Part shown: in pieces, positions 1 through 4,571 of the stretch
How the letters are laid out: each line of letters opens with the position of its first letter
Numbering within the stretch: the stretch's first letter is position 1
NCBI GenBank assembly: GCA_021815065.1
Contig: JAKAHI010000094.1
Coordinates: 1-6,139 of the forward strand
Reading direction: 5' to 3'
Length of the DNA stretch: 6,139 bases
Source of the DNA: a bacterium
GTDB lineage: Bacteria; JAMCPX01
Notes under the pieces: generated by a model
What the model saw: the letters and a program-made list of their open reading frames with translations, nothing else
Told to the model about the DNA's origin: nothing
The model's database searches: none
Made by a program: the position numbers and the translations under genes

Positions 1-1569
1 AGGAAAAAGATAGCAGGGAACACCATTATCGTACGGCGAGCGGCCAACGAAAAGTTCGTTGCACTCGATGATCAGGAACGCACACTTGCTCAACATACGC
101 TCGTTATTGCCGACGAAAAAGTCCCAGTTGCCATGGCAGGTGTCATGGGTGGTAAATACAGCGGTATAACGGAGCAAACGGATCAGGTATTGCTTGAGAG
201 TGCCGTATTTTCTGCGCCGGTCATCCGCAGGACCGAACGCAGCCTGGGAGTCAAAACCGAAGCCGATTACCGGTTTGAGCGGGGGATCGACCCTCTGCTT
301 CCTAAAATGGCATCGGATTATGCTTCTTCCTTGATTGCCAGTCTGACGGGAGCGACGGTTTACAAACTCATTGATAATTGTGCGATGCGGTATAAGAAAC
401 GTAAAATTATTGTTTCAACCGACACCCTGCAAACCATCGTTGGTTTTCCACTGAATATAAAAAAGGTCCAATCACTCCTCGAATCAACGCAGTGCAGCGT
501 AAAAAGGGTACATCCGAGAACGCTCTCGGTGGAGCCCCCGTCCTTCAGGATGGATATTGTGCAGGCAGTCGATCTCGGGGAAGAGATAGCCAGGCTTATA
601 GGCTATGATAAAATACCGTCAATACTTCCGCAAAGGCAGGCTTCTCATGTTACTCTGCCCTCTGATTATAAATTCACCTCCCTGATAAGGGATTATTTTT
701 TATCCATAGGATTTGATGAGGTTATAAACTATAGCTTCTCGAGTGAGGACGATCACGCAATGATCGGCGGCGAGGCCGCACGGCTTTCGAATCCCATTAA
801 CGAACAGACCTTCCTCATGCGGGCAAGTCTCTTGCCGATGCTCATTAAAAATGCCCAGTATAATATCTTCAGACAGATTGAGGATCAGAAGTTGTTCGAG
901 ATAGGCAAGGTGTACCTCAAACGGGAAAACAATTATGAAGAACAAATCCATATTTCGGGACTGTTGACCGGCAGGAGATTTCCGCTCGGATGGTCGTATC
1001 CGGACGACAGAGTCGATATTTTTGATGCCATGGGCGCTGTTGATGGCATAGCCGGACGGCTCAAGATACAGGACGGTATTACCGGAGAGGCAGGTTCCTC
1101 AGGTCTGCTTGCAAAAAACAATACCGTAGTGCTGAAATGTAAAGATATCCCCATAGGAATTGCCGGTGAAGTGGTGGAAAACATAGTGAACACCTATGGT
1201 ATAAAACAGCGGATATTTGTTTTCGATATCTCTCTTGAGCCCTTACTTGCAAAAGCTTCTCTTTACAGCACCTACGCCAGTGTCCCCAAATATCCTTTTA
1301 TTACAAGGGACCTTACCATGATAAAGCCCGTTTCTCTTTTATCCGCGCATATTATACAGGCCGTCCGGGCGCTCGCTCTGCCTCTGCTTTCAGAAGTTTT
1401 TCCGTTCGATCTATATGTTGACAAAAATAATATATCGGAGCATAGTATAACTTATAGATTTGTTTTCAGGGCCGAAGACAGGACTTTGACCGACGAAGAG
1501 GTTGACCGGCTCATGAAGATAATTATGGATACCATAACGGGTCATTTTAAGATTACGTTGAAAGTATAG
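1..1569 (+). CDS. pheT: Phenylalanine--tRNA ligase beta subunit, C-terminal 522 residues (5' end outside window)
   Basis: This is the beta chain of the cytoplasmic alpha2-beta2 enzyme that charges tRNA-Phe with phenylalanine. The frame is open from base 1, so the gene starts upstream; bacterial PheT is usually about 800 residues, so roughly the first third, including the EMAP-like tRNA-binding domain, is missing. Seen in the fragment: the end of the B3/B4 editing domain, with the hallmark VAMAGVMGG (residues 43-51) and a long match through YRFERGID; a B5 domain at about residues 132-210, with the typical DLGEEIARLIGYDKIP; the catalytic-like core; and a C-terminal FDX-ACB anticodon-binding domain at about residues 425-522, with FPFDLYV and DRTLTDEEV. 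It ends TAG 11 nt before ihfA, the same pheT-ihfA adjacency as in E. coli. The ATG at 133 is internal, because it lies inside the B3/B4 motif. I see no frameshift or missing conserved block. Confidence 0.97.
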   Translation, partial: RKKIAGNTIIVRRAANEKFVALDDQERTLAQHTLVIADEKVPVAMAGVMGGKYSGITEQTDQVLLESAVFSAPVIRRTERSLGVKTEADYRFERGIDPLLPKMASDYASSLIASLTGATVYKLIDNCAMRYKKRKIIVSTDTLQTIVGFPLNIKKVQSLLESTQCSVKRVHPRTLSVEPPSFRMDIVQAVDLGEEIARLIGYDKIPSILPQRQASHVTLPSDYKFTSLIRDYFLSIGFDEVINYSFSSEDDHAMIGGEAARLSNPINEQTFLMRASLLPMLIKNAQYNIFRQIEDQKLFEIGKVYLKRENNYEEQIHISGLLTGRRFPLGWSYPDDRVDIFDAMGAVDGIAGRLKIQDGITGEAGSSGLLAKNNTVVLKCKDIPIGIAGEVVENIVNTYGIKQRIFVFDISLEPLLAKASLYSTYASVPKYPFITRDLTMIKPVSLLSAHIIQAVRALALPLLSEVFPFDLYVDKNNISEHSITYRFVFRAEDRTLTDEEVDRLMKIIMDTITGHFKITLKV

Positions 1570-1575
1570 AGGAGG
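1570..1575 (+). promoter_or_regulatory. Strong Shine-Dalgarno for the IHF-alpha gene
   Basis: AGGAGG directly follows the pheT stop codon and sits 5 nt before the ATG at 1581. It fixes the start of the IHF gene and predicts efficient independent translation, in contrast to the next gene downstream, which has no such site. Confidence 0.85.
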
Positions 1576-1580
1576 CTTCT

Positions 1581-1898
1581 ATGGCGGTAACCAAGGCTGA
1601 ACTAGCAGAAATCATATATAGGAACATTGGGTTTTCAAAAAAGGATGCCACAGAGATCGTCGATACATTCTTCGATCTCATCAAGGAAGGCATCATCAGC
1701 GGGGAAAAGGTAAAAATAAAGGGCATTGGAACGTTTTATGCACGGTCGAAGAAAGAGAGACTCGGGCGTAATCCGCAGACAGACAAGCCGATGATGATAT
1801 CCGCACGCAAGGTTATTGTATACAGGGCCGGTACCTCGTTGAAGAAGCTGCTAAAAGAAAATAAAATAGTCGCATCATCAAAAGATGATGGAGCATGA
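1581..1898 (+). CDS. ihfA: Integration host factor alpha subunit / HU-family DNA-bending protein
   Basis: This small nucleoid protein bends DNA as a dimer (IHF-alpha with IHF-beta) and supports transcription, replication and recombination complexes. It has 105 residues (E. coli IhfA has 99) and covers the whole HU/IHF fold: N-terminal helices at residues 4-40, the turn motif GEKVKIKGIGTF at 41-52, the beta-arm with GRNPQT at 62-67 whose Pro65 is the residue that intercalates into DNA, then ISARKV at 73-78 and the C-terminal helix. The tail SSKDDGA is a short lysine/aspartate extension. The position right after pheT supports IHF-alpha over HU, as does the KXE-rich first helix, but the sequence alone cannot fully separate the subunits. 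Its last 14 bases overlap the next gene. Confidence 0.9.
   Translation: MAVTKAELAEIIYRNIGFSKKDATEIVDTFFDLIKEGIISGEKVKIKGIGTFYARSKKERLGRNPQTDKPMMISARKVIVYRAGTSLKKLLKENKIVASSKDDGA
1873..1890 (+). promoter_or_regulatory. Perfect hairpin covering the start codons of the MerR-type gene
   Basis: CATCATC (1873-1879), loop AAAA (1880-1883), GATGATG (1884-1890) form a 7-bp perfect stem in RNA. The right arm contains both possible ATG starts (1885 and 1888) of the downstream gene, and there is no good Shine-Dalgarno. Ribosomes finishing the IHF gene (stop at 1896-1898) would have to melt this stem, so start exposure is predicted to depend on upstream translation. The structure is seen; the regulatory role is inferred. 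Confidence 0.45.
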
Positions 1899-2232
1899 AT
1901 TAAAAAACAAGGATTACTTCAAGATCGGTGAAGTAAGTAAAATCTCGGGAGTCAAAGAGTACATTATCCGGTACTGGGTTACCGAACTTCCCAGTCTTAA
2001 ACCGGTGATTACGCCGACCGGTTACCGGCTCTTTAAAAAGAAGGATCTCGAGACTATTTTGGTTTTAAAGAAATTGATATATGAAGAAGGTCTTACGCTG
2101 TCGGGTGCCAAGAAGAGGCTTCTGGATAAGAGCAAGGAAAATGAATCCGATGGGCATGGTAGATTAAAGAAGAATTTTGATATGATAAAGCAACAATTAT
2201 TAGATCTCAGAAAGATGTTCAGTGGAACGTGA
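1885..2232 (+). CDS. Small MerR-family transcriptional regulator
   Basis: This 115-residue protein has an N-terminal winged helix-turn-helix of the MerR type at about residues 11-80: YFKIGEVSKISGVKEYIIRYW (helix-turn-helix), TGYRLFKKKDLE (wing and next helix) and the LTLSGAKKRLL helix. Residues 93-112 are a short amphipathic helix, probably a dimer coiled coil. There is no C-terminal effector domain and no cysteine, so no metal or redox sensing is visible. As I recall, a MerR gene of this short type commonly follows ihfA in deltaproteobacteria; its regulon is unknown and I give no symbol. The start at 1885 overlaps ihfA by 14 nt; 1888 is an equally possible ATG. No recognisable Shine-Dalgarno precedes either, suggesting translational coupling. 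The gene ends TGA only 6 nt before the tRNA. Confidence 0.9.
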   Translation: MMEHELKNKDYFKIGEVSKISGVKEYIIRYWVTELPSLKPVITPTGYRLFKKKDLETILVLKKLIYEEGLTLSGAKKRLLDKSKENESDGHGRLKKNFDMIKQQLLDLRKMFSGT

Positions 2233-2238
2233 TTTCAT

Positions 2239-2313
2239 CGGGGCGTGGCGCAGCCTGGCTAGCGCACTCGCTTGGGGTGCGAGAGGTCGCCCGTTCGAAT
2301 CGGGTCGCCCCGA
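2239..2313 (+). tRNA. tRNA-Pro, anticodon GGG
   Basis: A complete cloverleaf folds by hand. The acceptor stem pairs CGGGGCG (2239-2245) with CGCCCCG (2306-2312), discriminator A at 2313. The D stem pairs GCGC (2248-2251) with GCGC (2262-2265). The anticodon stem pairs CTCGC (2267-2271) with GCGAG (2279-2283) around the loop TTGGGGT, so the anticodon is GGG at 2274-2276, reading CCC and CCU. The T stem pairs GCCCG (2289-2293) with CGGGT (2301-2305) around TTCGAAT. The C1-G72 pair with A73 is the known identity element set of bacterial tRNA-Pro. CCA is not encoded, so it must be added after processing. The gene lies in the same direction inside a run of protein genes. Confidence 0.97.
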
Positions 2314-2328
2314 TATCTGGATCCTGTA

Positions 2329-3078
2329 ATGGCAATCAATATCCTTGTTACCAATGATGACGGTGTATATTCCTACGGTTTAAAAGCGCTTGCGAGAGAA
2401 ATGAGAAAGATCGGCAACGTGTTTATCGTTGCTCCGGTAAGCGAAAAAAGTGCAACAGGGCATTCCCTCACGCTCCACAGGCCGTTGCGTGTCAGAAGAA
2501 TAGGCAGAGACCAGACGTATGCGGTGAACGGTACGCCGACCGATTGCGTGAATCTTGCATTGAACGGCCTGCTGAAGGTAAGGCCGCAGATCGTTGTTTC
2601 GGGCATAAATATCGGTGCAAATCTTGCCGATGATATCACCTATTCCGGTACGGTAGCCGCTGCCATGGAAGCAACATTGCAGGGCGTTCCTGCCCTTGCA
2701 GTATCGATTGCAGGCAGAAGCAAGCTTTACTTTACGTCAGCCCGGGAGATCGCCTTAAAGCTGGTAAAAAAGATCATAAAAACCCCTCTGCCGCAGAATG
2801 TCCTTTTAAATATCAACGTTCCCAATATAGCGGGACACAAGATAAAGGGATACCGGTTTACACGACAGGGCAAAAGACAATATGGAGATTCCATCATCGA
2901 GAAAGTCGATCCAAGAGGCGAAAAATACTACTGGATAGGCGGCGACATCCTCGGCGATAAGCCCATAGAAAACTCCGATATTGAGGCAGTCGGTGAGGGT
3001 TACATATCGATAACACCCATTCAGCTCGACCTTACTGCATATAGCTTCTTAAAGAAGATGGCGAAATGGAACGTATAG
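2329..3078 (+). CDS. surE: 5'/3'-nucleotidase SurE (stationary-phase survival protein)
   Basis: SurE is a cytoplasmic metal-dependent phosphatase that removes phosphate from nucleoside monophosphates (and, in some members, short polyphosphate). This 249-residue protein is of family length. The start is set by the conserved opening MAINILVTNDDG. Metal ligands are visible by comparison with E. coli SurE (D8, D9, S39, N92): Asp10, Asp11, Ser41 and Asn94 in SGIN. Other family blocks are GHSLTLHRPLR (44-54), NGTPTDCVNLALN (67-79), DDITYSGTVAAAMEA (101-115), LNINVPN, YWIGG and the C-terminal GYISITPIQLDLTAY. The open frame runs back into the tRNA to 2272, but that extension is not coding. The Shine-Dalgarno is weak (GGA near 2319-2321), 7 nt before the ATG. 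The gene begins 15 nt after the tRNA and ends 21 nt before pcm. Confidence 0.96.
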   Translation: MAINILVTNDDGVYSYGLKALAREMRKIGNVFIVAPVSEKSATGHSLTLHRPLRVRRIGRDQTYAVNGTPTDCVNLALNGLLKVRPQIVVSGINIGANLADDITYSGTVAAAMEATLQGVPALAVSIAGRSKLYFTSAREIALKLVKKIIKTPLPQNVLLNINVPNIAGHKIKGYRFTRQGKRQYGDSIIEKVDPRGEKYYWIGGDILGDKPIENSDIEAVGEGYISITPIQLDLTAYSFLKKMAKWNV

Positions 3079-3086
3079 CTGTTTTT

Positions 3087-3093
3087 GGGGAGG
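3087..3093 (+). promoter_or_regulatory. Shine-Dalgarno deciding the pcm start
   Basis: GGGGAGG lies in the surE-pcm gap. Its last G is 6 nt before the TTG at 3100 and only 3 nt before the GTG at 3097, which favours the TTG. The TTG at 3085 overlaps and precedes this site, so it cannot use it. The ATG at 3133 has no comparable site. Confidence 0.65.
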
Positions 3094-3099
3094 CCGGTG

Positions 3100-3762
3100 T
3101 TGATAGATAAAAAGCATATCGATGCCCTGGTCATGTACCGGGAGAAAATGGTGCAGGAGCAGTTGATCAACAGAGGGATAACATCGCAGAGGGTCCTTGA
3201 TGCGTTCAGAAAGGTACCGCGGCACCTCTTCATAGAAGACGGTCTTATCTTCCAGGCTTACAGCGATTATCCTCTGCCCATAGCCGAGGGGCAGACCATA
3301 TCACAGCCGTATATTGTTGCGCTTATGACGCAAAATCTGGATTTAAAACCCGATGATACAATTCTTGAAATAGGTACAGGTTCTGGTTACCAGGCTGCAC
3401 TGCTTGCGCAGTTGTGTTCGAAGGTCTATTCTGTGGAAAGGTTCGGAACTATAGCTTCAAAGACAAGGAAATTGCTTGATGGACTCGGTTATCATAATGT
3501 AATGATCATTATTGGTGACGGGACCAAGGGATACGAAAAAAAGGCGCCCTACGATGGTATTATTGTTACTGCTGCTGCACCCTCGATTCCCGAACCGCTG
3601 CTCAGCCAGCTGAAAGACGGCGGACGCCTTATCATACCGGTTGGCAGCGAGCATACACAGGAATTGATCAAGGTTGTAAAACAGGGGGAAAGCTTTAAAA
3701 AAGAGTCACTCGGCGGATGCAGATTCGTCAAGTTGATAGGTGAATATGGCTGGGAAAAATAA
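3100..3762 (+). CDS. pcm: Protein-L-isoaspartate O-methyltransferase
   Basis: This cytoplasmic enzyme uses S-adenosylmethionine to methylate isoaspartyl residues that form in ageing proteins, starting their repair. With the TTG start it has 220 residues, near the usual 205-220. Seen: a leading helix EKMVQEQLINRGI (15-27), FRKVPRHLF (36-44), the substrate/SAM motif GQTISQP (64-70), SAM motif I LEIGTGSGYQ (89-98), SVER (111-114), and the full family signature GDGTKGYEKKAPYDGI (139-154) followed by IVTAAAP. The C-terminus ends in FVKLIGEYGWEK. The start is TTG 3100 because of the well-spaced GGGGAGG; GTG 3097 is a close second, and ATG 3133 would also give a protein beginning near where many homologs start. 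Its last 17 bases overlap the next gene, which implies coupled translation. Confidence 0.95.
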   Translation: MIDKKHIDALVMYREKMVQEQLINRGITSQRVLDAFRKVPRHLFIEDGLIFQAYSDYPLPIAEGQTISQPYIVALMTQNLDLKPDDTILEIGTGSGYQAALLAQLCSKVYSVERFGTIASKTRKLLDGLGYHNVMIIIGDGTKGYEKKAPYDGIIVTAAAPSIPEPLLSQLKDGGRLIIPVGSEHTQELIKVVKQGESFKKESLGGCRFVKLIGEYGWEK

Positions 3763-4495
3763 ATTATTGACCATGGTGTTTCTCCTTGTTCTGGCGGTCG
3801 TTTTAACGGCATGCGGGGTTCCGTACGGTGTATATCACACCGTACAGAAAGGACAGACGCTGTATAACATCTCACGGGTTTACAACGTGCCGCTCGAAGA
3901 TATTGAGCGGGCAAACAATCTGAAACATGCAACGGATCTAAAAACCGGAGAAAAGCTCTTCATCCCGGGTGCAGAAAAGAAGTTGTACGTACCCCCGACT
4001 GTAGAAACAGCCAATAATCAGTCAAATCACGCCATTTCATACAAAAACGCCAATCAAAGCTCCTCTCCCGGGAATAACGTGCAGGGTCATGTAAACAGCC
4101 AGATGTCCTCTCGCAGCGGTGCACCGGCATTTATATGGCCATTGAAAGGTAAGTTGCTGCAGGGGTTTAATACGGCCAATGGCGTAAAACATGACGGAAT
4201 AGATATAAAGGGGCAGGAAGGTGACCCGGTTTACGCTGTTGCAGATGGTACGGTTATATACAGCAATGACACGATAAGAGGTTACGGCAATATGATCATC
4301 ATAAAACATAAGAACGGTTTTGTTACGGTATATGCCCATAACAGCGTCAATATGGTGACAAAGGGACAAGCGGTCAAACAGGGGCAGATCATTGCGAGGG
4401 TAGGGCATACCGGATATGCGACCGGATCGCACCTTCATTTTGAGATACGGCTGCATTCAATACCGGTGAATCCCCTGAACTATCTTCCGAAATAA
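3746..4495 (+). CDS. LysM/M23 (LytM) murein-peptidase lipoprotein, NlpD-position
   Basis: This is a 249-residue envelope lipoprotein. MAGKNK followed by a hydrophobic stretch and VLTAC gives a signal peptide II with the lipidated Cys23. The next residue, Gly24, is not the inner-membrane retention Asp, so outer-membrane sorting is plausible. A LysM peptidoglycan-binding domain spans about 29-74 (YHTVQKGQTLYNISRVYNVPLEDIERANNL through GEKLFIPG), then an Asn/Ser/Gln-rich linker to about 125, then an M23 domain at about 128-248. Zinc ligands His149 and Asp153 (HDGID) and His231, and catalytic His198 (YAH) and His229 (SHLHFEIR) are all present, so the enzyme looks active, unlike E. coli NlpD, whose LytM site is degenerate and which activates amidases. 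The order surE-pcm-this gene matches nlpD. The ATG at 3746 has AGG at 3738-3740, 5 nt upstream; GTG 3740 would overlap that site and ATG 3773 would lose the charged N-region. Confidence 0.93.
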   Translation: MAGKNKLLTMVFLLVLAVVLTACGVPYGVYHTVQKGQTLYNISRVYNVPLEDIERANNLKHATDLKTGEKLFIPGAEKKLYVPPTVETANNQSNHAISYKNANQSSSPGNNVQGHVNSQMSSRSGAPAFIWPLKGKLLQGFNTANGVKHDGIDIKGQEGDPVYAVADGTVIYSNDTIRGYGNMIIIKHKNGFVTVYAHNSVNMVTKGQAVKQGQIIARVGHTGYATGSHLHFEIRLHSIPVNPLNYLPK

Positions 4496-4571
4496 ACTAT
4501 TTCAGCAAGAATTTTGCCACTCTTACGGCGGGCTTGATAATGTTCCGTCTGCACTGGTCAATATCGTTCCT
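4496..4571 (+). other. Junction and orphan coding-like stretch before the first ATG of the large reading frame
   Basis: After the lipoprotein stop, the reading frame of the large downstream protein is already open (it opens after a TGA at 4476-4478) and reads as plausible protein from about 4500 (FQQEFCHSYGG, then LDNVPSALVNIVP), before any ATG, GTG or TTG occurs in that frame. This suggests the coding sequence once continued further upstream. No terminator, promoter or ribosome site is visible here. The true breakpoint is probably between 4496 and about 4520. Confidence 0.55.

Noticed and set aside
2177..2205. Possible promoter for the tRNA (TTGATA, 17 nt, TTAGAT)
   Set aside because: The -35 is fair but the -10 matches only half the consensus, and it sits in AT-rich codons of the MerR gene; not strong enough to call.
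2272..2328. Upstream extension of the surE frame into the tRNA anticodon region
   Set aside because: It would translate the tRNA gene; the SurE family begins at MxILVTNDDG, which matches the ATG at 2329.
2239..2330. Integration site of a mobile element at the tRNA 3' end
   Set aside because: No integrase, no duplicated tRNA end, and the downstream genes are housekeeping genes in a conserved order.
3085..3099. TTG at 3085 as the pcm start
   Set aside because: It lies in front of and overlaps the GGGGAGG site that should precede the start, and adds residues not seen in the family.
4037..4456. Minus-strand open frame of 139 codons opposite the M23 domain
   Set aside because: It is antisense to a clearly conserved coding region, has no ribosome site and has a composition typical of a shadow frame. 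The same applies to the minus-strand frames at 700-951, 933-1193, 2373-2639, 3021-3233, 3457-3654, 3549-3932 and 5135-5365.
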